Shown: positions 44,903 to 53,818 of the stretch, one piece after another
Layout: each line of letters starts with the position of its first letter
How positions within the stretch are numbered: the stretch's first letter is position 1
Assembly (NCBI RefSeq): GCF_009807035.1
Contig: NZ_WUBI01000001.1
Span: 372,001-436,000 of the forward strand
Reading direction: 5' to 3'
Source of the DNA: Paenibacillus dendrobii
GTDB lineage: Bacteria > Bacillota > Bacilli > Paenibacillales > Paenibacillaceae
DNA length: 64,000 bases
The notes under the pieces: model-generated
Told to the model about the DNA's origin: nothing
The model's database searches: none
The model's input: only the letters and a program-made list of their open reading frames with translations
Program-made: the position numbers and the translations under genes

Positions 44903-44946
44903 GCATGCCCGCGCTTGCCCGTCATCGGTGCGAAGCGCGGGCATGC
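44903..44946 (+). other. GC-rich stem-loop between binding protein and permease
   Basis: GCATGCCCGCGCTT is followed 16 bases later by its perfect complement AAGCGCGGGCATGC, with no T-run. Such stems protect the upstream mRNA 3' end, so the binding protein would be made in excess. Confidence 0.8.
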
Positions 44947-44985
44947 GGTGTTCTCAGTCATAGAAGAAAGAAAGGAGAGACATCC

Positions 44986-45876
44986 ATGGGCGGACTTTCA
45001 GTATCAACGCCACATATCAAAAGAAAAAGCTATACATGGCTCTATTTTCTGCTCCCATCCATCGCCATTATGCTGTTGTTCTTTATCTATCCGATTCTCC
45101 TTACGTTTTTCTATTCCTTTACTAATCTTGCTCTGACGGGGGAAGCCGCCAAGCAATTGAAATTTATCGGATTCGATAATTACATCCGGATGTTTCAGGA
45201 TCCCACGGTTCGCATCAGTATTTGGAATACCCTTGTCTTCCTCATTGGGTCGGCTGTCATCGGGCAGCAGGTGCTGGGTTTCTTGATTGCGCTGCTCATG
45301 AAACACAAGAGCAAAGTGTTCCGTCGCATCATTGGTACTGTCGTGCTGGCTGGATGGGTAACGCCGGAAATCGTGTGCGCTTTATGCTTGTACAGTTTTT
45401 TCGGCGATGAAGGAACCTTGAATGCCATCATCTCTTTTTTCGGCATATCGGAAGTCACTTGGCTGTTTACCGTCCCGATGCTGACGGTTATCGTCGGTAA
45501 CATCTGGCATGGCACAGCATTCTCCATGCTGGTCTTCCAGGCGGCGCTGGATGATGTCCCGAATGAAATCGAAGAAGCGGCGGTTGTGGATGGAGCATCG
45601 CGGCTTCAAATCCTGTTCCGTATCACGATTCCTTACATCAAAGAAACGATCACAACGAACATGATGCTTGTCACCCTGCAGACGCTTGGCGTATTCGGAC
45701 TCATCTATGCGATGACAGGAGGCGGGCCGGGAACTTCGACGACGACTTTGCCGATCTTCATGTATAACCAGGCATTCGTCAACTTTCAGCTCGGTTATGG
45801 AACTGCAATCTCGCTGCTCCTGCTGCTGATCGGGATCATTCTCAGTCTGTTCTATATCCGTTCGTTAAAAGAGTAA
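44986..45876 (+). CDS. Sugar ABC transporter permease, MalF type
   Basis: This 296-residue membrane protein has six helices starting LYFLLPSIAIMLLFFIYP and the EAA loop EIEEAAVVDGASRLQILFRITIP. It pairs with the next permease. GAAAGGAG precedes the ATG at 44986; an upstream in-frame ATG would start inside the GC-rich stem and is rejected. Confidence 0.92.
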   Translation: MGGLSVSTPHIKRKSYTWLYFLLPSIAIMLLFFIYPILLTFFYSFTNLALTGEAAKQLKFIGFDNYIRMFQDPTVRISIWNTLVFLIGSAVIGQQVLGFLIALLMKHKSKVFRRIIGTVVLAGWVTPEIVCALCLYSFFGDEGTLNAIISFFGISEVTWLFTVPMLTVIVGNIWHGTAFSMLVFQAALDDVPNEIEEAAVVDGASRLQILFRITIPYIKETITTNMMLVTLQTLGVFGLIYAMTGGGPGTSTTTLPIFMYNQAFVNFQLGYGTAISLLLLLIGIILSLFYIRSLKE

Positions 45877-45958
45877 TTACATAAAATGAATTCATGCTAA
45901 ATGAATTAAAGCTGAATGATTCTTTCATTCAATTTTTTATGCATAAAGGAGATTTCGT

Positions 45959-46792
45959 ATGAATACGAATCAGCGCAAGCTCATATACCGAATCCTTCCT
46001 TACATCATTTTATCGTTCATCGGGATCTGTTTTCTGCTGCCGCTCTTGTGGGTGCTTGTGGCATCTGTGGATCCCAATGCGATGCAATCGCTAAAAATGC
46101 CCAAGCAGATCACGGCTGGGAACTACGTGGATGTACTGACCAGCCATGAGAACCAGCGTGCTTTTGTCATCGGTCTGCTGATGTCTTTGGGCCAAGCTGT
46201 CATTGTGGTCCTGCTGGCGCTTTTGGCAGCCTATCCGCTATCCCGTTATCAGCTTAAGTACAAGAAGCCGTTTATGCTGACGATTCTGTTTATGACTTCT
46301 CTGCCCATCACAGCCGTTATGGTACCTGTATATCAGCTGTTCCTCAGTCTGAAACTGTATGATAACAATGTGGGCGTGGTTCTCTTTTATGTCGCATCAT
46401 CCATGCCGTACGGGATCTGGATGCTCAAGAATTTCATGGATTCCGTTCCAGGAGATTTGGAGGAAGCTGCGTGGGTGGATGGGGCCTCGGTCTTAGCCGG
46501 CATCCGCAAAATCATTGCACCGCTGATGGTTCCGGGAATATGTACGGTGGCCATCTTTACGTTTTCCGGCAGCTGGGGCAACTTCTTCGTTCCCTACATT
46601 TTGCTGCAAACTCCCGAGAAGTTCCCGGCATCCTTAAAGCTATACCAATACTTTGGACAATATGGCATGGTTGATTACGGCAAACTCGCTGCGTTCTCCG
46701 TGATGTACGCGTTACCTTCCATTGTGCTCTATATCCTGTCGCAACGGTTTATGTCCAAGGGGTTCAGCATGCAAGGCGGGACGAAGGGATGA
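45959..46792 (+). CDS. Sugar ABC transporter permease, MalG type
   Basis: This 277-residue permease has six helices and the EAA loop GDLEEAAWVDGASVLAGIRKIIAP. It completes the importer's membrane part. No ATPase is encoded nearby, so a shared MsmX-type ATPase from elsewhere is expected. AAAGGAG precedes the ATG and a terminator follows. Confidence 0.92.
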   Translation: MNTNQRKLIYRILPYIILSFIGICFLLPLLWVLVASVDPNAMQSLKMPKQITAGNYVDVLTSHENQRAFVIGLLMSLGQAVIVVLLALLAAYPLSRYQLKYKKPFMLTILFMTSLPITAVMVPVYQLFLSLKLYDNNVGVVLFYVASSMPYGIWMLKNFMDSVPGDLEEAAWVDGASVLAGIRKIIAPLMVPGICTVAIFTFSGSWGNFFVPYILLQTPEKFPASLKLYQYFGQYGMVDYGKLAAFSVMYALPSIVLYILSQRFMSKGFSMQGGTKG

Positions 46793-46823
46793 CGGAAGCG
46801 ACATCCCAATGAAAATGGAACTA

Positions 46824-46866
46824 CAAAAAGACGAACCGGATCGAAGCATCCAGTTCGTCTTTTTTC
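46824..46866 (+). terminator. Terminator of the sugar importer operon
   Basis: AAAAAGACGAAC and GGAT pair with ATCC and GTTCGTCTTTTTT. Confidence 0.88.
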
Positions 46867-46956
46867 ATTCGAATCCATTGTGCTCTATGTCGTCTTCTTG
46901 CGGCAATAAAGTGGGGATGGGAGCAAGTAACTCCGGACGCTTTCGCTGTTTTACCA

Positions 46957-47499
46957 TTAACTTTCCGTCTTCGAGATCATATCCGACAGCTTCTTCATCG
47001 TGTTCCAGTTGCGCACGGTGCCGGGAATGCCGAGTTTAGCCAAATTGACGGCAAGCTTGGAATCGCGAATGCTTTTGCGGAAAAGGAGATGTACATCAGA
47101 GCCAATGATCTGGTATTCATCGTCACCGCGTTCCGTTGCTGCCAATCGATGGAGACCCGCTTCCTGGGGAATGCCCGAGAGCATTGACACATGGATGGAT
47201 TCCCCTTCCTGCAGTCCGGCTTCGTCATAGGGACACTGACGCATGATCGCTTCGAAATCCGAAGAACTGCGAATCACGACGGGAATGTTGAGTCCAAAAG
47301 CGTTCTGAATCTCCGTTTCGATTAGTCGTTGCAGGGAAGGAGCGTCGAGATCAGAAGTTAATACGACATTTCCGCTTTGGATGTAGGTTTGTACTTGCTT
47401 GCAACCGGCGGCTTCCAGAATTTCACGCAATTCAGCCATCTTGATCTTGTTATGTCCTCCGACATTGATGCCCCGGAGCAGGGCGGCGTATACAGTCAT
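46957..47499 (-). CDS. DUF1697 protein
   Basis: This 180-residue protein starts MTVYAALLRGINVGGHNKIKM and holds TYIQSGNVV, both hallmarks of DUF1697. The fold is ferredoxin-like and the function unknown. The ATG at 47499 is chosen because the conserved domain begins there. It follows the Cof-type hydrolase on the same strand by about 100 bases. Confidence 0.88.
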   Translation of the reverse strand: MTVYAALLRGINVGGHNKIKMAELREILEAAGCKQVQTYIQSGNVVLTSDLDAPSLQRLIETEIQNAFGLNIPVVIRSSSDFEAIMRQCPYDEAGLQEGESIHVSMLSGIPQEAGLHRLAATERGDDEYQIIGSDVHLLFRKSIRDSKLAVNLAKLGIPGTVRNWNTMKKLSDMISKTES

Positions 47500-47597
47500 A
47501 ATCCTGTCTATCTCCTTCGATCTAAAGTAAGTAGTTTTAATATATCGTATCATGGATGGCACCGCAATTCGGATGCAGGGAATATGATTCATTGTGG

Positions 47598-48338
47598 TCA
47601 CAAAAAAGCCAACAGCCTCTCAGAAATAAGACATTCATCAGCCGGTATCAGCTCCGTTGCAAAATGCTCAAGATCCTGATGATAGCCGATCATGACAGAT
47701 GCATGGGCATGCTGAAACATGGTAATGTCATTCGCATCATTGCCAAAGGCAATATAGGTTTGATCTTCAAGTCCCAGCTTCATTAGTCCGCTCCATTTAT
47801 CAACCCCCATAGGACTGATGTCCAAAATGCCTTCATTTCCATGCTCATGCACGACAACAGGTAAAAGGGAGAGCTTATCCATAATCAAATGGTAATCGGG
47901 AATCTCGAGCAACACGATCTTTACGATGATGTTCATGGCAGCCAAAGGAATCCGTCTTGCCCGCTTCTCCGGATCGACATTACGCCTGATGGGATGGTCT
48001 TCACATCCGGTAAAGGCGTAGTCCCATTCGCTGTCGATCAAATAGTTGAGGCTATGGGACTCAATGATTGAGAGGATATGGTTCTTCACTTCTTCTTCAA
48101 AATGAACGGTTGAAATGATATTCTTGTCTTTAGCTACGAAGGCACCATTTCCTCCGATCATTGGATAAGTATGCATATGCAAAGGGAGGACAGGGAGCAG
48201 GTCACGGATCGGGCGAGCAGAAGCAAAAATAACCTCATGCCCCTGGTGCGTCAGCTTGTCGAGCGCTTGTACGATGACTTGACTCAGTGGTTGCCCTCGA
48301 AAACAAATCGTTCCGTCTAGATCAAATACGAATTTCAT
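47598..48338 (-). CDS. Cof-type HAD phosphatase
   Basis: This 246-residue HAD hydrolase of the Cof/IIB class has MKFVFDLDGTICF (nucleophile Asp), motif II in VIFASARPIRDL, and GVDKWSGLMKL with FGNDANDITMF (Lys and acidic motif IV). These enzymes dephosphorylate sugar phosphates or flavin-related compounds; the substrate is not known. AAGGAAG precedes the ATG at 48338. An upstream extension overlaps the divergent regulator and is rejected. Confidence 0.9.
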   Translation of the reverse strand: MKFVFDLDGTICFRGQPLSQVIVQALDKLTHQGHEVIFASARPIRDLLPVLPLHMHTYPMIGGNGAFVAKDKNIISTVHFEEEVKNHILSIIESHSLNYLIDSEWDYAFTGCEDHPIRRNVDPEKRARRIPLAAMNIIVKIVLLEIPDYHLIMDKLSLLPVVVHEHGNEGILDISPMGVDKWSGLMKLGLEDQTYIAFGNDANDITMFQHAHASVMIGYHQDLEHFATELIPADECLISERLLAFL

Positions 48339-48425
48339 ATGGCACTTCCTTGCTGTTTTTGATTTCATCATAAGCGGCTTCCCGATCAAAGCAAAGGACA
48401 GATGTCCTGAAAGGATAGAAATGAC

Positions 48426-49118
48426 ATGAAAATGATTCGCGACACCGATCTCCTGCAAACCCAAATACAGCAATTCGATATGATGAGTCTATTTACTTCT
48501 CCAAACGGCATCCCTTTTGAACTCCGATGTTATGAGCAAGATGAGCTTATACTCCAAGAAGGAGAGCGGATGGATGCCATCTTGTTTCTCGTGGAAGGTA
48601 AGGTGAAAATCTCATCCAGCGTGCAAACAGGTAAAGCGCTGCTGCTCCTTTTTTGCGAGCCCTTTGCGATTATGGGCGATATTGAGCTCATTCAAAAAGT
48701 CACGGTACAATCGCAGGTTGAAGCCGTCGAGCGCGTCTATTGCGTCGCAATTCCCTTTACTTACATATATGATCATCTTATCGGTGACCCGAAGTTTTTG
48801 ATGTCATTGCTTACACATGTCACCTATAAACTTCAGACCTGCACAACGGCTTCCCGCGTGAATTTATTAGCCTCAGTCGAAAACCGCTTTGCGAGTTATT
48901 TGCTGACCACCCTGCAGGAGGAAAATGAATTCGGCAAAGAAATCCGGACGAACAACACTCAGGAGATCGCGGATTTAATCGGCACGACCTCCAGGCATTT
49001 AAACCGGGTTATTCTGAAACTGTCAGATCAAGGCCTCATCCGCAAGGTAGGGGATGCCATCCAGGTCGTAGATGAGAGTCGGCTAACTGAAATCTCGCAT
49101 GGTCTTCGGTATGAGTAA
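48426..49118 (+). CDS. Crp/Fnr-family transcriptional regulator
   Basis: This 230-residue regulator has a cNMP-binding-like beta roll (LILQEGERMDAILFLVEGKVKIS) and a C-terminal winged helix (NTQEIADLIGTTSRHLNRVILKL). It resembles the YeiL branch. The N-terminus has only one Cys in the first 40 residues, so a four-Cys Fe-S cluster like that of E. coli FNR is unlikely. It diverges from the Cof hydrolase and may control it or the DUF1697 gene. Confidence 0.85.
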   Translation: MKMIRDTDLLQTQIQQFDMMSLFTSPNGIPFELRCYEQDELILQEGERMDAILFLVEGKVKISSSVQTGKALLLLFCEPFAIMGDIELIQKVTVQSQVEAVERVYCVAIPFTYIYDHLIGDPKFLMSLLTHVTYKLQTCTTASRVNLLASVENRFASYLLTTLQEENEFGKEIRTNNTQEIADLIGTTSRHLNRVILKLSDQGLIRKVGDAIQVVDESRLTEISHGLRYE

Positions 49119-49246
49119 ATGAACATAGGATGAAATGAAAACAAAATAAGCCCAGCCGGATAAACGGACTGGACAGGTAACATAATCGGGATTTCTCATC
49201 GGATTTCTATGGTGCACACGACTGGATGGGGAAGAGGCATTACGCT

Positions 49247-49867
49247 TTAAAGGGAGTTCGTTGAAAAAGGAAACATAGTTCCATTCAAACAAAACAACGT
49301 CGATTTGTCTTTGGAAATGAGCAAAATTAACGCATCGCACAGTTCTGATAGTCCAAGGGCCGAAAGCTCGCGAATATCGAAGAAGCGATCCCAAAAGATT
49401 TGGCTTGATACCGGCAGCACATTCGATGCGGACACCACCATGTCGGATTGAATGAGTATCGCTCCCTGAGATAGTGGGCTTTCCGGATGAAAGATGGACT
49501 CGATCAGTTGGCTTGAAATTTTGGCGTTTATGGGCGTCCCGTCTTTGATCAGAGGGGCTACAGGATCGTTTTTTTCAATCACGATCAGCGCTTGTTGACC
49601 TTTCAAACTCATCTTATGTATCGAACGGGAGATCTCCTTGCTATGATCCGAATATTCGGCTAACAGGCAGTTCAAAAAATAAGTGGAAGTGATGGATTCG
49701 AGTTCAGACAAACCTTTGGAAATCTCCTCGATATCATTCAAAATTTGAATTTCATTTTGTTCCAGCGTAGCGATATCCTGTTCCAGGATGGTTGAGATAT
49801 GCGCAAGCTTGTCCGTCAGATCGTTTCGTAACAATGGATAATCTCCGGTACAGTAATTTTTATCCAT
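49247..49867 (-). CDS. CdaS-like protein with degenerate diadenylate cyclase site
   Basis: This 206-residue protein aligns without gaps to the next gene upstream and has the same two N-terminal helices and DAC domain. The catalytic DGA is QGA here (Q134), and the RHR motif is replaced by R166-E167-L168. Those residues hold the metal and ATP, so it is probably inactive. It could pair with the intact copy, since DAC activity needs face-to-face subunits, and thereby dampen or tune it (inference). TTAGGAG precedes the ATG. The upstream paralogue ends 49 bases earlier, so the two form an operon. Confidence 0.85.
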   Translation of the reverse strand: MDKNYCTGDYPLLRNDLTDKLAHISTILEQDIATLEQNEIQILNDIEEISKGLSELESITSTYFLNCLLAEYSDHSKEISRSIHKMSLKGQQALIVIEKNDPVAPLIKDGTPINAKISSQLIESIFHPESPLSQGAILIQSDMVVSASNVLPVSSQIFWDRFFDIRELSALGLSELCDALILLISKDKSTLFCLNGTMFPFSTNSL

Positions 49868-49916
49868 TCTTGAATATCACTCCTAAAAGCATGGTAGTTT
49901 CCTGTTGGGATAGGAT

Positions 49917-50537
49917 TCATGTTGGAACTTGAAAAGTATAAATCGACCCATGGTACGCAAAGGATTCTTTGCCTGTCTCTTCGGATACGACAAAAATTAA
50001 TGCATCCGATTTCTCTGATAAACCGATGGCCGCACGATGACGGGTTCCTAATTTAACATGCTTATAGGTTTTGCGAGTGAGCGGGAGAATGTTCGCTGCC
50101 GAATAAATGATATCATTCTGAATCAGAACCGCTCCATCATGGAGTGGGGTGCCCACATGAAAAATGGAGTCCAATAGCAAGCTTGAAATTTCTGCGGAAA
50201 GGGGGATGCCTTTCGTGATCAGATCCTCAATCGGATCTTGCCTTTGAATGACGATCAGTGCACCTTTACGTTTGGAGCTTAACTGCCGTACGGCGCTGAA
50301 AATGACATTGCATTTATTGGTGTAGGGAGCCAGTAAGCGATTTAAATGATATGTAGACGCCACATTTGCCATATCCGTCACTTTTTTCGAAAGTGCTTTA
50401 AGATCCTTTAGAATATCGATGTCTTCTTGATCCAAGGAGGAGATTAAAGTATGGACATCCTTGGATATGCTTACCAGCCGCGTTTTGATTTCATGCATTT
50501 GCGGAGTTAGATCTTTGCATTGCTCTTCCGATTCCAT
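49917..50537 (-). CDS. cdaS: Diadenylate cyclase, CdaS type
   Basis: This 206-residue enzyme makes c-di-AMP from two ATP. The DAC domain has intact DGA at 134-136 (PLHDGAVLIQ) and RHR at 166-168 (LGTRHRAAIGLSE). The N-terminal 70 residues are two helices, as in sporulation-specific CdaS of B. subtilis (207 residues), where they restrain activity. There is no membrane segment and no DisA-type DNA-binding domain. AAGGAGG precedes the ATG. It is the first gene of the CdaS-like pair; no clear forespore promoter was identified. Confidence 0.9.
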   Translation of the reverse strand: MESEEQCKDLTPQMHEIKTRLVSISKDVHTLISSLDQEDIDILKDLKALSKKVTDMANVASTYHLNRLLAPYTNKCNVIFSAVRQLSSKRKGALIVIQRQDPIEDLITKGIPLSAEISSLLLDSIFHVGTPLHDGAVLIQNDIIYSAANILPLTRKTYKHVKLGTRHRAAIGLSEKSDALIFVVSEETGKESFAYHGSIYTFQVPT

Positions 50538-50678
50538 ATGATGCCCTCCTTATCTCCCTATAGTTATTCCCACGAATGGATACAATTATCGGAACAAAAA
50601 GCAATCCCTCAAAGGGGCAATACCCCGAAGTCCACTCAGATACTTGGCCGGGATCCCGGAAATTTATAAATCTAAATG

Positions 50679-50729
50679 AAAAAAGAGCCGCCCGAACGTC
50701 ATGAACATGACGATCAAGGCAGCTCTTAT
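50679..50729 (-). terminator. Terminator of the FMN reductase gene
   Basis: Read on the minus strand, AAGAGC and GCC pair with GGC and GCTCTT, with inner pair CGTCATG/CATGACG, followed by TTTTTT. Confidence 0.8.
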
Positions 50730-50736
50730 TCGAATC

Positions 50737-51276
50737 TTAGCGAAGGACTTTCAAAGCACCGCTCCAAGCGAGTACTTGGTCAAGCATTCCATTAATATTG
50801 ATGAGATGAAGATCCGCCGGCTTGAAAACCGTGCCGTTCTCAAAATCAGTGAACAACGATAGCGCTGGATGAACGCGGACGTCCGCAACGGACAATTCTC
50901 CCAAAATACCGCGCAGATGCTCTGCGGCACGTGCACCACCTACTGAACCATAGCTTACGATCCCGGCAGCTTTATTGTTCCAGGCGTCACGCGCGTAATC
51001 CAGTGCGTTTTTGAGGGAAGCGGTGATGCTGTGGTTGTACTCTTGCACGATGAATACGAAACCGTCCAAACCTGCAAGTTTGGTATTCCAAGCTGTCGCC
51101 TGTTCTGTAGCATCGGATTCTCCGAATAGCGGAAGTTTATACTCGGCGATATCTACGATTTCATAATTCGCGTCTCCGCGCGCATCGGCGATTTGTTTCA
51201 CCCATTCACCGACTTGTGGGCTCAAGCGACCTTGGCGGGTGCTACCCAGGATAATGCCGATATTTAATTTGGACAT
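50737..51276 (-). CDS. NADPH-dependent FMN reductase
   Basis: This 179-residue flavodoxin-fold reductase has the phosphate loop LGSTRQGRLSPQV and the flavin segment VQEYNHSITASLKNALD, followed by GSVGGARAAEHLR. It may act as a quinone, azo or chromate reductase. GAGGAGG precedes the ATG at 51276; the frame is open further upstream without a ribosome site. Confidence 0.9.
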   Translation of the reverse strand: MSKLNIGIILGSTRQGRLSPQVGEWVKQIADARGDANYEIVDIAEYKLPLFGESDATEQATAWNTKLAGLDGFVFIVQEYNHSITASLKNALDYARDAWNNKAAGIVSYGSVGGARAAEHLRGILGELSVADVRVHPALSLFTDFENGTVFKPADLHLININGMLDQVLAWSGALKVLR

Positions 51277-51499
51277 CGTAATTTCCTCCTCGACGAATCT
51301 CATGATTAAGTAGGTTGCTGTAATCATAATAATAACAGTTAGTATGCTTTGTCAATCAACTTACGAAAAGTTTGTTATAAAATTATTTTATAGGTGATAC
51401 ATTCTCTTATTCTGTAACGACTCTGGCAAGAGAACGAGTATTCAGGCACTTCTTTTTTTCCAAGAGATGGGCGATTGTGTTACAATAAAAACACCTTAA
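51277..51499. other. Intergenic region upstream of the recombinase
   Basis: No gene is seen. It must hold the divergent promoters of the FMN reductase and the recombinase. A -10-like TACAAT at 51481 lies about 20 bases before a perfect palindrome, with only a weak -35. Confidence 0.3.
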
Positions 51500-51533
51500 A
51501 AAACTGCGCATAACATAAATTATGCGCAGTTTT
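51500..51533. repeat. Perfect 14-6-14 palindrome, dif-like
   Basis: AAAACTGCGCATAA, centre CATAAA, then TTATGCGCAGTTTT. The inner 28 bases (51503-51530) have the 11-6-11 plan of Xer sites, and the arm CTGCGCATAA resembles the E. coli dif arm GGTGCGCATAA. It lies between divergent genes, where no terminator is needed, about 160 bases ahead of a Xer-like recombinase. A hairpin terminator of a short leader RNA is the alternative. Confidence 0.6.
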
Positions 51534-51689
51534 CATTCTAAACGATTTTTTTGGTCCTTTATGTCGAGTTATACAGCCCTGATGATGGGCAATTCATCCT
51601 AATTATTGTTATATATCGTAAAAAATGTGTGTTGAGATATGGATGTCTATTTATACGGTATATTCTGTTTTCGGGGAGGGAATTCCAGC

Positions 51690-52601
51690 TTGAAAGAAAT
51701 GAATGACAACTTTGAGGAGTACACGGATGCTTTTTTAATCTGGATGAAGGATGCGGGGTTTACGTCGTATACGCAAAAATCCTATCTCGGGGATGTGCAG
51801 CAGTTTCTGGTATCGATCGGAGACAAAAGATTGGAACAAGTCAAAAAGATCCATGTCATGTCTTACTTGTCTTCTGTCAGGGAGCAGGGGGTGAGTGATA
51901 CAACGCGGAACCGGAAGCATGCGGCGGTGAATTGTTTTTTTAAGGCATTGATCGAGCTCGAAATGGCGAATGCCAATCCGGCAGCGGGCATTAAGAAATC
52001 CAAGACGGAAAAGAACCGCACACCCGTGTATTTGGATGAGAATCAACTGCCTCGCTTTCTTGAAAGCGTAGAAGGAAAATATCGATCAAGGAATCTGGCC
52101 GTTTTTTTACTGATGGCTTATATGGGTCTTCGCGTTGGGGAGGTTCATACGTTGAACCTGACTGATTATAATCGGGAGCGGCACACGCTTGATGTGTTCG
52201 GCAAAGGCAGGAAGTGGCGAACGCTTCCGGTACCGACAGCGGTAGGCGTCATGCTGGAGCGGGCCATCGATGAGCGGATCACGCCTTGGCGCAAAAAGGA
52301 AGATGCGTTTTTCATATCGCAAAAAGGACAACGTTTGTCTATTCGCAACATCCAGCAAATCGCCGCGGACACGTTTGATCGCTATCAATCGGATTTGCCG
52401 GAGCGTCAGCGACTGCCGTATTCCAGCCATAAGCTCCGCCATTCTTTTGCTACCATGCTGCTTCGCAAGGGCGCGGATCTTCGAACGGTGCAGGAACTGC
52501 TCGGCCATTCGTCGATTCAGACCACAACGGTTTATACGCACGTGACGAGCCGGGAGAAGGAAGAGGCGATATCACGGCTTGAGGTTATTCTTCCGTTCTA
52601 A
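51690..52601 (+). CDS. Orphan XerC/D-like tyrosine recombinase
   Basis: This 303-residue recombinase has an N-terminal core-binding domain and catalytic residues Arg ([10 protein letters not shown]), HKLRHSFAT, His ([10 protein letters not shown]) and nucleophile Tyr (TVYTHV). Size is that of XerC/XerD. It is not flanked by phage genes or the usual xerC/xerD neighbours. I chose TTG at 51690 because GGAGGG lies nine bases ahead. A perfect dif-like palindrome lies upstream. Confidence 0.88.
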   Translation: MKEMNDNFEEYTDAFLIWMKDAGFTSYTQKSYLGDVQQFLVSIGDKRLEQVKKIHVMSYLSSVREQGVSDTTRNRKHAAVNCFFKALIELEMANANPAAGIKKSKTEKNRTPVYLDENQLPRFLESVEGKYRSRNLAVFLLMAYMGLRVGEVHTLNLTDYNRERHTLDVFGKGRKWRTLPVPTAVGVMLERAIDERITPWRKKEDAFFISQKGQRLSIRNIQQIAADTFDRYQSDLPERQRLPYSSHKLRHSFATMLLRKGADLRTVQELLGHSSIQTTTVYTHVTSREKEEAISRLEVILPF

Positions 52602-52823
52602 TTTACCTACTTTATCTCAACAAAGGGTGCAGACAAGTCTTATAAGCATCATCAGACCTTGGATGAAGAAGAATATATGAGCAGCCAGATCAAAAAGTTT
52701 CTCGACGGAGAATTCTCCCGGATTGCCAAGCGCAAAGATGGAATAAGAAACCGAGGAATAACCGGAAGAAGAAGCAGAATAGGGCCAGCTATGCATAATT
52801 TTCCTCCTTTAAGCGAACATTAA
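52602..52823 (+). pseudogene. Possible gene remnant after the recombinase
   Basis: The frame of the recombinase stays open past its stop for 73 codons and reads like real protein (KSYKHHQTLDEEEYMSSQ, KKFLDGEFSRIAKRKDG). The only ATG is at 52677, giving 48 codons without a ribosome site. I do not recognise the family. It may be a decayed gene or chance. Confidence 0.3.
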
Positions 52824-52849
52824 CGTCACATAGAGGAGGGTGATGCTGC

Positions 52850-53527
52850 ATGTGCCAGCGTTATTCAATGACGGCCGACCTGCCGGTCGTGCTGGAGCAT
52901 TTTCAAGTTGACCGTGTGATGTACTATTACAAGAACCGTTACAATATCAGTCCGACCCAATCGGCTCCGGTATTGCTTCAGCAGAACGGCGAGCGGGTGC
53001 TGGATGAGTTCCGCTGGGGATTCATTCCCTACTGGGGAAAGGATGCGGTCAATGCCGACCTGCAGACTGTCAAAGAGAACCCGTCCTACCGGAAAATGAT
53101 TGAACGGCAGCGCTGCGTCATTCCGTGCAACGGGCTATACTATTGGAAAAAAGAAGGCAAGAAAATGCATCCGGTGCGCGTCGTGTTGAAAAATCGCGAG
53201 ATGTTCGGCGTGGCAGGGCTGTATGAAATTTGGAGAGACTACAAGGGGGATCCCCTTCGGACCTGTACGCTCGTGATGACGGATGCCAATCGTCTCATCG
53301 GCAATTTTGAGGAAACGCGCATGCCGGCCATTCTGCCGCAGGATGCTATTAAAGACTGGCTGAACGAGGAAAACACGGCTTTTCATTCGTTAAGCTCGCT
53401 CCTTCAGACCTATTCCGATAGCGATATGGATTTTTATCCGGTTACGCCGCTGATCGGCAATGACGATCATGATGACTCGGAATGTATCCGGGAAATGGAC
53501 TTGCGGACCGCCTGGGTGAAGCAGTAA
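52850..53527 (+). CDS. SRAP (HMCES/YedK-type) abasic-site DNA-protein crosslinker
   Basis: This 225-residue protein starts MCQRYS with the catalytic Cys2, and has FRWGFIPYWGKD, the Asn of NADLQTVKENPSYR, the Glu in FGVAGLYEIW and LVMTDANRLIGNFEETRMPAIL containing the family's conserved His-equivalent region. Family members trap abasic sites in single-stranded DNA through Cys2. The usual MCGR start is MCQR here. GAGGAGG precedes the ATG. No clear LexA box was found. Confidence 0.9.
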   Translation: MCQRYSMTADLPVVLEHFQVDRVMYYYKNRYNISPTQSAPVLLQQNGERVLDEFRWGFIPYWGKDAVNADLQTVKENPSYRKMIERQRCVIPCNGLYYWKKEGKKMHPVRVVLKNREMFGVAGLYEIWRDYKGDPLRTCTLVMTDANRLIGNFEETRMPAILPQDAIKDWLNEENTAFHSLSSLLQTYSDSDMDFYPVTPLIGNDDHDDSECIREMDLRTAWVKQ

Positions 53528-53644
53528 ATCGTATTTCGAACATAATGACCGTATATAATGAAGAAATTCCTTATCATCTACAGCAAGCGGATAGCGCAAA
53601 GGCGCGAAGTTTTGCTCATTAGAAAATCAAAACATGTTCATTCA

Positions 53645-53687
53645 ACGGTTCTGTTCGCTCTCCGGAGCGATTGCAGAACCGTTTTTT
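53645..53687 (+). terminator. Terminator after the SRAP gene
   Basis: AACGGTTCTG and CGCTC pair with GAGCG and CAGAACCGTT, followed by TTTTT. It is 120 bases past the SRAP stop. The stretch 53528-53644 holds no convincing gene. Confidence 0.85.
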
Positions 53688-53818
53688 ACTGGAAGCAAAT
53701 CACACAGGCCAACAAGGCATATTTGAAAAGAAGTGGGGGAGCTTAAGAGCTAGTGGCCTTTGATCAGGTCCTAATTTCAGAAATCATCATTCGCATAGAA
53801 TACGGAGGTAGTAACCGG

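Noticed and set aside
44903..44946. Terminal inverted repeats of a transposon
   Set aside because: The arms are only 16 bases apart, with no transposase and no target duplication; an operon stem-loop explains them.
52801..52849. LexA/SOS box before the SRAP gene (CGAACATTAACGT)
   Set aside because: Only the left half fits the Bacillus consensus; the right half does not.
53558..53746. 62-codon frame after the SRAP gene
   Set aside because: It has no ribosome site and runs through a strong terminator.
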